DNA of 64,000 nucleotides, from contig CAZEQL010000001.1 of NCBI GenBank assembly GCA_964514415.1, positions 6,897-70,896 of the forward strand, written 5' to 3'. The stretch comes from CAZEQL01 sp964514415 (lineage in GTDB: Bacteria; Chloroflexota; Dehalococcoidia; GIF9; AB-539-J10). The position numbers and the translations under genes were made by a program. Shown piece after piece: positions 8,860 through 17,659 of the stretch. Below the pieces are notes generated by a model. The model searched no databases and was not told the origin of the DNA. It worked only from the letters and a program-made list of their open reading frames with translations. Within the stretch, counting starts at the first letter, position 1, and each line of letters starts with the position of its first letter.

Positions 8860-9699
8860 ATGGACTTTTCTATTTTCCAATATCAATTCATGCAGAGCGC
8901 CATCCTTGCCGGGCTGTGTGGCGGCATAACCTGCTCCATTGTCGGTGTCTTTGTCGTTACCATGCATCTCTCCTTTATCGGAGTGTGTATTGCCCATGCT
9001 GCCTTCGCTGGAGCTCTTCTCGGCGTCTGGTTGGGATTTAATCCCCTGCTTGGAGCCTTACTTTTCAGCCTGGCTTCGGCAGGAATCGTCGGCCCCATGG
9101 CTGATCGCGGAGAGCTAAATCCTGATACCTCCATCGGCATCATATTCTCTTTAATGCTGGGGCTGGCTTTTCTTTTCATGGGCATGGCGCCAGGGTCGAG
9201 GACAGAGGCATTGAGCCTGTTCTGGGGGAGCATATTAACCGTAAGCCAGGAGAATCTGATTTTCCTCGCCATAGTGACGGTTGTGATAATTGCACTGGTG
9301 ATGACCTTTTACAAGGAAATCCAGGCGGTGATCTGCCATCGACAGGTGGCTCTGGCCGTGGGCATCCCGGCAACCCTTGTTTTCTATGGCTTGCTATTTT
9401 CCACCGGCGTAACCGTCACTGCCTCGTTGCAAAGCATCGGTGGGCTACTCATATATAGCCTTATTCTAAATCCCGCCGCCGCCGCCTATCAGCTTACCTA
9501 CAGCTTAAAGCGAATGCTTCTCATCGCCGTAGCTTTCGGCATTGTCTCCTGCTGGACAGGACTCGCAATTTCCTACTTCCTGGATACGCCGTCGGGTGCC
9601 TCCATAGTGATAACCTCGTCTGTTATCTTCGGTCTGGCGACGCTGTTCTCCCCAAAGAGAAAGGTGAAGAAATGGCAGCAAGCACAATTAACGGCTTAG
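8860..9699 (+). CDS. znuB: Zinc/manganese ABC transporter permease
   Basis: A 279-residue, very hydrophobic membrane protein of the ABC-3 permease family with about eight predicted membrane segments. The family pattern is visible: FMQSAILAGLCGGITCSIVG at the start, GVWLGFNPLLGALLF, and ASLQSIGGLLIYSLILNPAAAA, which contains the coupling region to the ATPase. It forms the channel with the preceding ATPase. The downstream methyltransferase gene overlaps its 3' end by 28 bp. Confidence 0.9.
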   Translation: MDFSIFQYQFMQSAILAGLCGGITCSIVGVFVVTMHLSFIGVCIAHAAFAGALLGVWLGFNPLLGALLFSLASAGIVGPMADRGELNPDTSIGIIFSLMLGLAFLFMGMAPGSRTEALSLFWGSILTVSQENLIFLAIVTVVIIALVMTFYKEIQAVICHRQVALAVGIPATLVFYGLLFSTGVTVTASLQSIGGLLIYSLILNPAAAAYQLTYSLKRMLLIAVAFGIVSCWTGLAISYFLDTPSGASIVITSSVIFGLATLFSPKRKVKKWQQAQLTA

Positions 9700-10301
9700 A
9701 TATGCAGCTTAAAGATTATTTCGACCATCTGGCGCCGTCCTGGGATGGAGAAATCACCTCGCATAGCCTGGAGTGCCTTGCCAACATCGTCAAAGAACTG
9801 GACATCAGGCATGAAGATTGGGTGCTTGATATTGGCTGTGGTACAGGCATTCTCTTGCCCTTTTTAACTCACAGGGTGACCGAGAAGGGAAAAGTCATAG
9901 CGCTGGACTTCTCAGCGAAGATGCTGCTTCAAGCTAAAACCAAAGGGGTCCCGTCCATTGTGGATTTTATTCAAGCTGATATCACATCCATACCGTTGCC
10001 CCAATGTTGCGTAGACCTGGCTATATGTAACAGTGTCTTTCCACATTTCAGCGACAAAGCAAGAGCTTTGATGGAGATTGCCAGGGTAATGGGAGACGAC
10101 GGCAGGCTAGTTATATGCCACACCAAAAGCCGCGAGGAGATTAACCAGCTTCATCAAACTATTGGCGGAGTGGTGGGAGATCACTCTTTACCCGACGAAC
10201 TTGAGCTGACGCAACTGACAGGACACGCCTGTCTGACGATAACCCACTTAGAAGATAATCCCTGGCGATACCTGGTTATCGCCAGGAAAAATCATCGTTG
10301 A
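9672..10301 (+). CDS. Class I SAM-dependent methyltransferase, substrate unknown
   Basis: A 209-residue Rossmann-fold methyltransferase. Motif I is VLDIGCGTGILLPFL, followed by the acidic end of strand 2 (VIALDFSAKML), then DFIQADITSIPLP and a motif IV-like DLAICNSVFPHF. The ATG at 9672 lies inside the permease gene; an in-frame ATG at 9702 is an alternative start with the same conserved core. Overlap with znuB suggests it belongs to the metal-import operon, but I see no sequence that identifies its substrate. The last codons contain a perfect 10-bp inverted repeat. Confidence 0.8.
   Translation: MAASTINGLDMQLKDYFDHLAPSWDGEITSHSLECLANIVKELDIRHEDWVLDIGCGTGILLPFLTHRVTEKGKVIALDFSAKMLLQAKTKGVPSIVDFIQADITSIPLPQCCVDLAICNSVFPHFSDKARALMEIARVMGDDGRLVICHTKSREEINQLHQTIGGVVGDHSLPDELELTQLTGHACLTITHLEDNPWRYLVIARKNHR
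10261..10286. other. Perfect 10-bp stem-loop at methyltransferase 3' end
   Basis: CCTGGCGATA (10261-10270) and TATCGCCAGG (10277-10286) form a perfect stem around a 6-nt loop inside the last coding codons. It is followed by AAAAATC rather than a T-run, so it is not a standard intrinsic terminator for the plus strand. The following 237 bp up to nrdD also hold a weaker AAGTGG/CCACTT hairpin near 10309-10334 and no gene. Confidence 0.5.
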
Positions 10302-10538
10302 TATCTAAAGTGGGGTGCCCCCAATATTAGCACCACTTACAATGAGAGGGTTCCTGCTCTTTCGGTGCCAGAAAACCTGGCTGTTGCCAGTCAGTTTTTA
10401 CAAGAGTATAATCAGGCTCACTTGCTTCTTCTCAAATATCCCTGATTAAGTATTGGTATTCCTTTAGTAGTAAAGTGATAACGCTCCTATCATCCACTCA
10501 CAGCACATAGTGGGAATAATAAGGAGGGACATGGCTGG

Positions 10539-12644
10539 ATGGGAAATCTCAAAATTGAGCACATAAGGAAAAGAGAAGGTCATATCGTTTCATTCGACCC
10601 TGCCAAAATAACCGAAGCCGTATTTAAGGCCACCAAGGCTGTAGGTGAGGACGACAGAAGCAAAGCGGAACGCATATCCGGTGAGGTGGTTTCTATTCTG
10701 GAGATCACGTGTAGAGATGGCAGGGTGCCCACGGTGGAGGAAGTGCAGGACCTGGTGGAGAAAATGCTCATCGAGAACGGCTATGCCAGGATTGCCAAGG
10801 CTTACATCCTTTATAGAGACCAGCACGCCAAGCTGAGGGAATCAAGAAGGCTATTAGACGGCGCCAGACGAATGGTTGATGACTATCTGAGCAAGTTGGA
10901 CTGGAGGGTGAGTGAAAACAGCAACATGGATTATTCCCTCCAGGGGCTTAATAATTATGTGTCATCTGGCATCGCCTCTCGTTACTGGCTTGGCAACATA
11001 TACCCACCTGAGATAAGGGAGGCTCATATTAAAGGGGACTTCCATATACACGACCTGGGGATTTTGGGAGGCTATTGTTGTGGGTGGGACTTAAAAGATT
11101 TATTGGTTCAAGGTTTCCGAGGAGTTCAGGGGAAGGTGGAGAGCACTCCTCCAAAACACCTCCGTAGTGCCTTAGGACAAATCGTGAATTTCTTCTATAC
11201 TCTTCAGGGAGAGGCGGCAGGTGCCCAGGCTTTTTCCAACTTTGATACTCTTCTTGCTCCCTTCATCAGATACGATAGTTTGAACTATAAGGAAGTAAAA
11301 CAGGCAATGCAGGAGTTTGTCTTTAGCCTGAACATTCCCACGAGAGTTGGTTTCCAGACGCCTTTTACCAACCTTTCCTTCGACCTCCTCCCTTCTTCCC
11401 CCCTGAAAGATGAAGCAGTTATAATCGGGGGCAAGCCTCTGGAATCCACGTACGCTGAGTTTCAGAAAGAAATGAATATGCTCAACAAGGCATTTTGTGA
11501 AATTATGATAGAGGGCGACGCCAAGGGGCGCATCTTTACTTTTCCCATTCCCACCTACAGCATCACCAGGGACTTTGACTGGCAAGGCGAGGAACAAAAG
11601 GCGCTCTGGGAAATGACGGCGAAGTATGGCATTCCCTATTTTGCTAATTTCGTCAACTCCGATATGAATCCTGAAGACACCCGAAGCATGTGTTGTAGAT
11701 TGAGGTTAGATACCAGCGAGATTAGAAGGAGGGGCGGCGGACTTTTCGGCTCGAATCCTCTCACTGGAAGCATCGGCGTGGTAACCATTAACATGCCCAG
11801 AATTGGTTATCTCTCTAATAGTGAACAGGATTTCTTTGCCAGGTTAGGCAAACTTATGTCCCTGGCCAAGGAGAGCCTGGAGATTAAGAGAAAGACCATG
11901 GAAATGTTTACCGAGGACGGGCTCTACCCCTATTCCAGATTTTACCTCGCCATGGTAAAGAAAAGATTTGGTAACTACTGGACGAATCATTTCTCCACCA
12001 TTGGCCTCATCGGGATGAATGAAGCCTGCTTGAATTTCATGGGAAAAGATATATCAACGGAAGAAGGAAAGGAGCTGGCTGTAAAGGTGCTCGCCTTTAT
12101 GAGAGAAACACTGGCGCGATTTCAAGAAGAGACGGGAGGGCTTTACAACCTGGAAGCCACGCCTGGCGAGGGCGCCTGTTACCGACTGGCGAGACTTGAC
12201 AGGGAAAACTTTCCCAACATTATTACCGCAGGAGAGAAACAGCCATACTACACTAATTCGACCCACCTACCCGTAAAATATAATGGCGACCTTTTCCAGG
12301 CTTTAACTCACCAGGATGGACTCCAGGCTCTATATACCGGGGGCACAGTGTTTCATTGCTTTCTGGGTGAGAGAGTAGATGACCCCGAGGCTTGCAAGCT
12401 GCTGGTGAGGCGAATTGTGGAGAATTTTCATCTCCCCTACTTCACCCTGACACCCACCTTCTCCATCTGCCCCACGCATGGCTACATCGCCGGTGAGCAT
12501 CTCCGGTGTTCACAGTGTGGGAAAGAGACAGAGATTTACTCTCGTATCGTGGGATATTTCAGACCCGTTCAGCAGTGGAACGAGGGCAAACAGGAAGAGT
12601 TCAGGGAGCGGAAGGAGTACAAACTTAAGGCTACTTTGTTTTAA
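10539..12644 (+). CDS. nrdD: Anaerobic (class III) ribonucleoside-triphosphate reductase
   Basis: This 701-residue glycyl-radical enzyme makes deoxyribonucleotides from ribonucleoside triphosphates without oxygen. The N-terminus is an ATP-cone regulatory domain (IRKREGHIVSFDPAKITEAV). The barrel carries FHIHDLG and the SMCCRLRLD segment with candidate active-site cysteines. The C-terminus holds a four-Cys zinc site (CPTHGYIAG...CSQCG) and the radical motif RIVGYFRPVQ, whose Gly is expected to carry the radical. An AAGGAGG lies 11 bp upstream of the ATG. The activase gene follows after 17 bp, so the two form an operon. Confidence 0.95.
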   Translation: MGNLKIEHIRKREGHIVSFDPAKITEAVFKATKAVGEDDRSKAERISGEVVSILEITCRDGRVPTVEEVQDLVEKMLIENGYARIAKAYILYRDQHAKLRESRRLLDGARRMVDDYLSKLDWRVSENSNMDYSLQGLNNYVSSGIASRYWLGNIYPPEIREAHIKGDFHIHDLGILGGYCCGWDLKDLLVQGFRGVQGKVESTPPKHLRSALGQIVNFFYTLQGEAAGAQAFSNFDTLLAPFIRYDSLNYKEVKQAMQEFVFSLNIPTRVGFQTPFTNLSFDLLPSSPLKDEAVIIGGKPLESTYAEFQKEMNMLNKAFCEIMIEGDAKGRIFTFPIPTYSITRDFDWQGEEQKALWEMTAKYGIPYFANFVNSDMNPEDTRSMCCRLRLDTSEIRRRGGGLFGSNPLTGSIGVVTINMPRIGYLSNSEQDFFARLGKLMSLAKESLEIKRKTMEMFTEDGLYPYSRFYLAMVKKRFGNYWTNHFSTIGLIGMNEACLNFMGKDISTEEGKELAVKVLAFMRETLARFQEETGGLYNLEATPGEGACYRLARLDRENFPNIITAGEKQPYYTNSTHLPVKYNGDLFQALTHQDGLQALYTGGTVFHCFLGERVDDPEACKLLVRRIVENFHLPYFTLTPTFSICPTHGYIAGEHLRCSQCGKETEIYSRIVGYFRPVQQWNEGKQEEFRERKEYKLKATLF

Positions 12645-12661
12645 GGAACCGCTTCTAGAAG

Positions 12662-13363
12662 ATGAGAATCTGTGGTATGCAGGGAATATCCCTGATTGAT
12701 TTTCCTGGAAGGATAGCGTCCATCCTGTTTGTGGGTGGGTGTAATTTCCGATGCCCCTATTGTCAAAACGGAAGTCTCGTGGAAGGGTATGAGCGCCTGC
12801 CTTCTATAGATGCAGATTCGGTACTAGCTTTTCTTAAGAGAAGAGAAGGCTTTATTGATGGCGTGGTGATTACGGGCGGCGAGCCGTTGCTGAATGGCAG
12901 CAATCTGGTAGAGTTTTTGGGGAAGGTGAGAAACACGGGATTATCTATAAAGCTGGATACCAATGGCTACAGCACGGATGTATTGAGAGAGATTTTAAAG
13001 AGCAAAGTTGTAGATTATGTTGCCATGGATATAAAAACATCGCTTGAAAAATACCACATAGCTTCAGGAAGAAAAATAAATGCCAACAAGATACTGGATA
13101 GCATACGAGCCATCATGGAGGCGTCCATCGAATATGAGTTCAGGACGACCTGTGTGCCGGGGCTGGTTGGGAGAGAGGATATAGAAGATATCACCTCATT
13201 GATTAAAGGAGCAAAACGGTATTACCTGCAGCAATTCAGGGCTGATAATCCCACACTGGACCCTTCCTACATGAGGATAGTTCCCTACCCCAAGGAAAAG
13301 CTGGAGGAGTTTCTAAACGTTGCGCAAGAGCATGTTACATCAGTTGGCATTCGGGGAATATGA
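12662..13363 (+). CDS. nrdG: Anaerobic ribonucleoside-triphosphate reductase activating protein
   Basis: This 233-residue radical SAM enzyme uses a 4Fe-4S cluster and S-adenosylmethionine to generate the glycyl radical on NrdD. The cluster motif is GCNFRCPYCQNG (CxxxCxxC) near residue 28, followed by the SAM-contact motif VVITGGEPLL. Its size fits the activase family rather than larger radical SAM enzymes. It directly follows nrdD, which fixes the assignment. Confidence 0.92.
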   Translation: MRICGMQGISLIDFPGRIASILFVGGCNFRCPYCQNGSLVEGYERLPSIDADSVLAFLKRREGFIDGVVITGGEPLLNGSNLVEFLGKVRNTGLSIKLDTNGYSTDVLREILKSKVVDYVAMDIKTSLEKYHIASGRKINANKILDSIRAIMEASIEYEFRTTCVPGLVGREDIEDITSLIKGAKRYYLQQFRADNPTLDPSYMRIVPYPKEKLEEFLNVAQEHVTSVGIRGI

Positions 13364-13537
13364 GCAAATGCAAGAGACTATTTAGCAATCTCTACACTGA
13401 CGCTTTTGTGAGTGGGAGTGTTCTTACCCAGTGTCTCATCCTTAAAACATGAAGATTTGACATCCCAAATGCAGTTAATTATAATGTTAATCAACTTTAC
13501 TTGTGTATATGAATATTAATTTGTATAAATAAAGATT

Positions 13538-13549
13538 ACGCATATGCGT
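13538..13549. promoter_or_regulatory. Perfect palindrome upstream of the toroid protein gene
   Basis: ACGCATATGCGT is a perfect 12-bp palindrome 58 bp before the ATG at 13607, in the 243-bp AT-rich gap after nrdG. It could be an operator for the transporter cluster that starts here. No cobalamin riboswitch core could be found in this leader. Confidence 0.3.
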
Positions 13550-13606
13550 TTCGGCAAGAAAATCCGCTCATTAAGTGTAAATTAAGCTATTAACAAGGAG
13601 GTAGAA

Positions 13607-14818
13607 ATGAGCAGCATTAAAAAGAAACTCGGTGTTCTGGGTGGTTTGTTGTTGGTTTTGGCACTTATCTCGGCTATGATATTACCCACATCAGTGCTGG
13701 GACAGACAACCTATCCTTTGCATCCAACTGACGCTAAGATAGCTAATGCTCTGGGTTATCTGCATGGCCAGCAGACCGCAGAGGGCGACATCGGTGGATT
13801 TGGACCCTCAGCCTGGGTAACCATGGCAATAGCTGCCGCGGGGGAAGATCCTCACGAATGGAAGGTGGGAGATAATCCTTCCATCGTCGATTATCTAGCT
13901 ACTAATGCGGGTGGTGCCACTTCGGCTACTGATTACGCCAGAATGATCCTGGCTATAGTGGCCGCTCGTGAAAACCCTACAAACTTTGGCGGCATAGATT
14001 TTATGGCTCAATTAGAAGCAACCTATGATGGTATACAAATTGGCGATCCAACGCTAGTCAATGATGATTTTTGGGGAGTTATAGCCCTTATTGCTGCCGG
14101 GAAGGAGCCAAGTTCGGAGATTATCCAACACAGCGCGACGTTCATTAAAAACTGCCAGCAACCTGATGGCGGTTGGGGTTTCGATGTCGCGGCTTCATGG
14201 GGAACAGACATTGACGATACTGCTGCGTCTGTTATAGCTTTGGTTGTTGCTGGAGAGGGTCCTGCTTCAACCGCAGTGACGAATGCTCTGGCTTATATCA
14301 AATTGAAGCAGATGGATAACGGAGGCTTTGAATCCTGGGGTGGTGCAACCAACGCGGATACAGATTCCTGTGCCATTAATGCTATAGTGGCTGCGGGCCA
14401 AGACCCAACAAGTGCAGATTGGACCAAAAATGGCAATACTCCTATTGATGATGTGGTAAGCTTCCAGCAGGGCAATGGACAGTTTAACTGGCAGACTGGT
14501 GATCCTGGAGCTTGGCCATGCCAGACCACTGCTGCTGCCGTACAGGCACTTTTAGGCAAACCATATTTCACCACTGTAACCACAGGCTTAGTCTCCCTTG
14601 GAGACAACTTAGTTATAGCCTGGGGCTATAGGGAAGGCGAGGGTACTGGTGGATGGACAGTTTATGGTCCTTCCTTACCACCTGGAAGCAACACCCTCAC
14701 ACTGCTACACAGAGGCCGGGGCTACTGGATAAACGTGAGAGAAGAGTGCACCTTAGTTTATGGCAATAACACTTATTACCTGGATGAAGGTTGGACTCTT
14801 ATTGGCTGGCTTGACTAA
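13607..14818 (+). CDS. Secreted alpha/alpha-toroid (prenyltransferase/squalene-cyclase-like) protein, intrinsic-factor alpha-domain-like
   Basis: A 403-residue secreted protein. The N-terminal signal peptide (MSSIKKKLGVLGGLLLVLAL...) ends near VLGQ. Residues ~40-325 are a run of helical repeats with the QPDGGWGFD and MDNGGFESWGG turns and DTDSCAINAI-type helices, the pattern of alpha/alpha toroids shared by squalene cyclases and the cobalamin-binding domain of intrinsic factor and transcobalamin. The last ~75 residues are a beta-rich, Trp/Gly-rich module ending GWTLIGWLD. No cyclase catalytic DxDD motif is seen, so binding rather than catalysis is likely. It precedes two DUF4430 proteins and an ECF transporter. 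The leader and signal peptide closely match those of the BtuF gene at 23027. Confidence 0.75.
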   Translation: MSSIKKKLGVLGGLLLVLALISAMILPTSVLGQTTYPLHPTDAKIANALGYLHGQQTAEGDIGGFGPSAWVTMAIAAAGEDPHEWKVGDNPSIVDYLATNAGGATSATDYARMILAIVAARENPTNFGGIDFMAQLEATYDGIQIGDPTLVNDDFWGVIALIAAGKEPSSEIIQHSATFIKNCQQPDGGWGFDVAASWGTDIDDTAASVIALVVAGEGPASTAVTNALAYIKLKQMDNGGFESWGGATNADTDSCAINAIVAAGQDPTSADWTKNGNTPIDDVVSFQQGNGQFNWQTGDPGAWPCQTTAAAVQALLGKPYFTTVTTGLVSLGDNLVIAWGYREGEGTGGWTVYGPSLPPGSNTLTLLHRGRGYWINVREECTLVYGNNTYYLDEGWTLIGWLD

Positions 14819-14903
14819 CTTAGGTGATAGCAAAGCATAAAACTCTAGCACGCCTGATTCAGCAATTCTACACGGCAGGCAGCTTTTATAAGGCTAGATA
14901 TGG

Positions 14904-16661
14904 ATGAGGCAAGGTAAATTACCGAAGATATTCGTATTATCGCTTACCGTTACCTTCTTACTTGCCATTATCTTAAGTGGTAGTTACCACCAGCAAACGG
15001 CTGCCTCTGCCGCGCAGGCGCTTTTAAGCAAATTACCATATCCAGCAACGGTTCTCGGAGCACAGGAAGAGGCATCTGTCTATGTAAGAATCGAGGGGCA
15101 GGATGAAACCATCTGGAGGGGAAGCGTAACTGTCTCTGAATCCGCTATTATTGCTGATAACAGCAACAAAACCTATCATCTGTCAGACCCCACCGTGTTG
15201 GGCGCTCTAGATGAGGCTTCCCAGACTGGGGATTTCCCATATTACGTGACTGATACCTATGGGGCGTTGTTCGTAAGCTCTATAGGTGAGGAGGAGAATA
15301 AGGGGACGGGGACGCGTGCGTGTGGTTGGCAGTACCGCGTAAATTACTATTGCCCCAGCGTCGCTGCTGGCAGATTTATTCTGGGTGAAACAACACCCCC
15401 AGAACCCCCACACCAAGAAGTGCTGTGGTACTATGGGTCCGGTGGCGACGCACCCCTAAAAATATCGTTCAGCGATACCCGGATAGGTGCAGGTGAGGAA
15501 TTCACCGCCCGGGTAGCTCTGTATGATGATGGCAGTCATGATTGGTCACCCTGTGCAGACGCCACGGTTCGTATCAATCATCATAATTACACAACTGGCG
15601 CTGATGGGACAGCGGACATCAGCATAGCTAACGAAGGAAGCTATGCTGTCTTTGCTGAAAAAGATGGGTGTATACGCAGTGATAAGATAGCAGTAACGGT
15701 TGTGGCATCCGAACCTAGGCATCGTAGCCTGACGGTGGATATAAGTCCCGAAAGCGGTGGAGCGGTTGATTTAAGTCCCAATCAGCCCGCTGAGAGTTAT
15801 TCCGAAGACAGCGAAGTTGAGCTAAATGCTATACCAGCTAATGGTTATGCTTTTGGCAGTTGGAGTGGTAGTCTGAGCGGCAGCATCAATCCCACCACTG
15901 TAATTATGAGCAGGAATAAAAAGGTTACCGCTAACTTTGTGCTGTTTGATACTGGTAACCTGACTAATATGGGACTAGTGAAGGCAGGCACTGAGGTGAC
16001 GTCAATTTCTGTGGATAGCTGCCCTGCCGAGAACCTGGGCGATGTTCCCCCTGACCTGGATATCCAATCAGCCTATGTTGTAGACTCAGAGGGAAGTGGA
16101 AGTTTCACCCTAAAATTCACTGATGTCTCTAATGCTGAGCACGTAAAATTTTATAAGATTGTTGATGCTAGCTGGACAGAGCTTGAGAATGTGACAACCT
16201 CTGGCAGCACTGCCGAACTTGATATGGAAATTGGTAACTCAATCATTGCACTTATGCTGCCTGCATCAGAGAAGCCAGCTAGTTTTTCAGCCTCCAATCT
16301 TAATATCTCGCCAGAGCAAGTCCAGCCTAACCAGCAGGTGAACATCTCCATCGACATAGCCAATAATGGTGGGAAAACTGGAAGCTACGAAGCTGTTCTT
16401 TATATCAACAACCGGATTGAAGACAGCCAGACGGTGAGCATTTCTCCAGGCTCAACTCAGACTGTGGTATTTGGCATAACCAGGGCAACTCCAGATACTT
16501 ATGCTGTTTCAATGGCAGAAGGTCAAGGGCAATTTACCGTGGCTGGCAGCCAAGCTTCCAGTGGTGGACTAGACACTGTGAGCAAAATAGCTATTGTGGT
16601 TATTATAGCGCTTGTCGCAGGTTTGGCTTTCCTATTTCGTAAAATTAGGCAGAAGGCATAA
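14904..16661 (+). CDS. Surface protein with transcobalamin-like C-terminal (DUF4430) domain, InlB-like repeat and membrane anchor
   Basis: A 585-residue exported protein. A signal-like N-terminus (MRQGKLPKIFVLSLTVTF) is followed by a short piece, SAAQALLSKLPYPATV, resembling the last helix of the upstream toroid protein (TAAAVQALLGKPYFTTV). Next comes a DUF4430 domain (ASVYVRIEGQDETI ... GWQYRVNYYCPSVAAG), the fold of the transcobalamin beta-domain. Then follow an Ig-like region, a divergent InlB B-type repeat ending KKVTANF, a CARDB-like domain (NISPEQVQPNQQVNISIDIA) and a C-terminal membrane helix with basic tail. The position of the lipobox Cys in the paralogue at 16697 is Ser here (LSGS), so it is anchored by its C-terminal helix instead. 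Confidence 0.7.
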   Translation: MRQGKLPKIFVLSLTVTFLLAIILSGSYHQQTAASAAQALLSKLPYPATVLGAQEEASVYVRIEGQDETIWRGSVTVSESAIIADNSNKTYHLSDPTVLGALDEASQTGDFPYYVTDTYGALFVSSIGEEENKGTGTRACGWQYRVNYYCPSVAAGRFILGETTPPEPPHQEVLWYYGSGGDAPLKISFSDTRIGAGEEFTARVALYDDGSHDWSPCADATVRINHHNYTTGADGTADISIANEGSYAVFAEKDGCIRSDKIAVTVVASEPRHRSLTVDISPESGGAVDLSPNQPAESYSEDSEVELNAIPANGYAFGSWSGSLSGSINPTTVIMSRNKKVTANFVLFDTGNLTNMGLVKAGTEVTSISVDSCPAENLGDVPPDLDIQSAYVVDSEGSGSFTLKFTDVSNAEHVKFYKIVDASWTELENVTTSGSTAELDMEIGNSIIALMLPASEKPASFSASNLNISPEQVQPNQQVNISIDIANNGGKTGSYEAVLYINNRIEDSQTVSISPGSTQTVVFGITRATPDTYAVSMAEGQGQFTVAGSQASSGGLDTVSKIAIVVIIALVAGLAFLFRKIRQKA

Positions 16662-16696
16662 TCAGATATAGATAAGAGCTTCCTTCTAGAGGGTGA

Positions 16697-17659
16697 ATGT
16701 GGATGAAGCAAGGTAACTTGCCAAAGATAATTGCACTAGCGCTTGCTTTTTCTTGTCTATTCGTCATCGTCGTATCTGGCTGTCAATCACAGCCCTCGGG
16801 TGAGATTGCAGTCAGGGTGATAGTCAGCCAGAACTTTGGCAGTGAATTGATGCTGGATAAGTCAGTGATAATAAACGATGGCGCTGCCGCTCTGGATGCT
16901 ATGGAAAAGGTAGCCACAGTGGAAACGAAGTATGGGGGTGGGTTTGTTGAGGCTATAAACGGGATTCGCTCTCAGTATTCTGGAAGTAAAGTTAAGAAGG
17001 ACTGGTTTTTCTACGTTAATGGCATGTCAGCTAGAGTTGGAGCACTGAGCTATAAGCTCCGTGATGGTGACGTAGAGCATTGGGATTTCCATGATTGGAG
17101 TCTTTATGCCTTCGTTCCTGCCATAATTGGTGATTTCCCCCAGCCATTTTTAGGTGGCTATCAAGGGAAGGTTCCGCCAACCGTAGTAGTGTATGATGAA
17201 GGCTTCCAAGATGCTGCTCAGAATCTAATGAGTAAGCTAAAAGAGCTGGAAGTTGAAAATGTGAGCGTCCAAGCTGCCACTGAACTACCCTCTCAAGATA
17301 AGGAACACTCCAACTTAATACTTTTGGGCACCAAGGGTTTTGAACCCATATCAGAGCTGAACGAGATTTATAAAAAGCTTGGTTTTTTCATTTACTTTGC
17401 CGAAGATAAGGTCATAGGATTCGATTTGCAGGGAAATCAAGCGCAATATGGACCAGCCTGTGGGTTGATTCAGGCTACCCAGAATCCCTGGAACCCTAAG
17501 GGCACCGGAGCTTGTGAAAATGTAATCTGGGTGGTGTCGGGGATGAACAATGCTGCAGTTGAGGATGCCGCGGATGCCCTAATTAATCATTATGAAAAAT
17601 TTCGTTATGCCTGCGCCGCTGTGATAATTGACGGAGAAGTTATCAAGGTGCCTCAATGA
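16697..17659 (+). CDS. Lipoprotein with transcobalamin-like (DUF4430) domain
   Basis: A 320-residue predicted lipoprotein with lipobox VSGC. The DUF4430 domain is textbook: AVRVIVSQNFGSE, a helix with AALDAMEKVA, FVEAINGI, DWFFYVNGM and LRDGDVEHWDFHDW. The C-terminal half (VVVYDEGFQDAAQNLMSKL ... NVIWVVSGMNNAAVEDAA) is a separate alpha/beta domain I do not recognise. The N-terminus is paralogous to that of the preceding protein (KQGNLPKI against RQGKLPKI), so the ATG at 16703 may be the true start. The stop overlaps the start of ecfT (ATGATGA), tying it to the ECF transporter as a likely substrate-capture partner. Confidence 0.78.
   Translation: MWMKQGNLPKIIALALAFSCLFVIVVSGCQSQPSGEIAVRVIVSQNFGSELMLDKSVIINDGAAALDAMEKVATVETKYGGGFVEAINGIRSQYSGSKVKKDWFFYVNGMSARVGALSYKLRDGDVEHWDFHDWSLYAFVPAIIGDFPQPFLGGYQGKVPPTVVVYDEGFQDAAQNLMSKLKELEVENVSVQAATELPSQDKEHSNLILLGTKGFEPISELNEIYKKLGFFIYFAEDKVIGFDLQGNQAQYGPACGLIQATQNPWNPKGTGACENVIWVVSGMNNAAVEDAADALINHYEKFRYACAAVIIDGEVIKVPQ

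Noticed and set aside
10302..10538. NrdR box pair upstream of nrdD
   Set aside because: No sequence close enough to the known ACACTATATATTGTGT-like box was seen.
13607..14818. Squalene or terpene cyclase activity for the toroid protein
   Set aside because: No catalytic DxDD-type motif is visible and the protein is secreted; the fold is shared with binding proteins.
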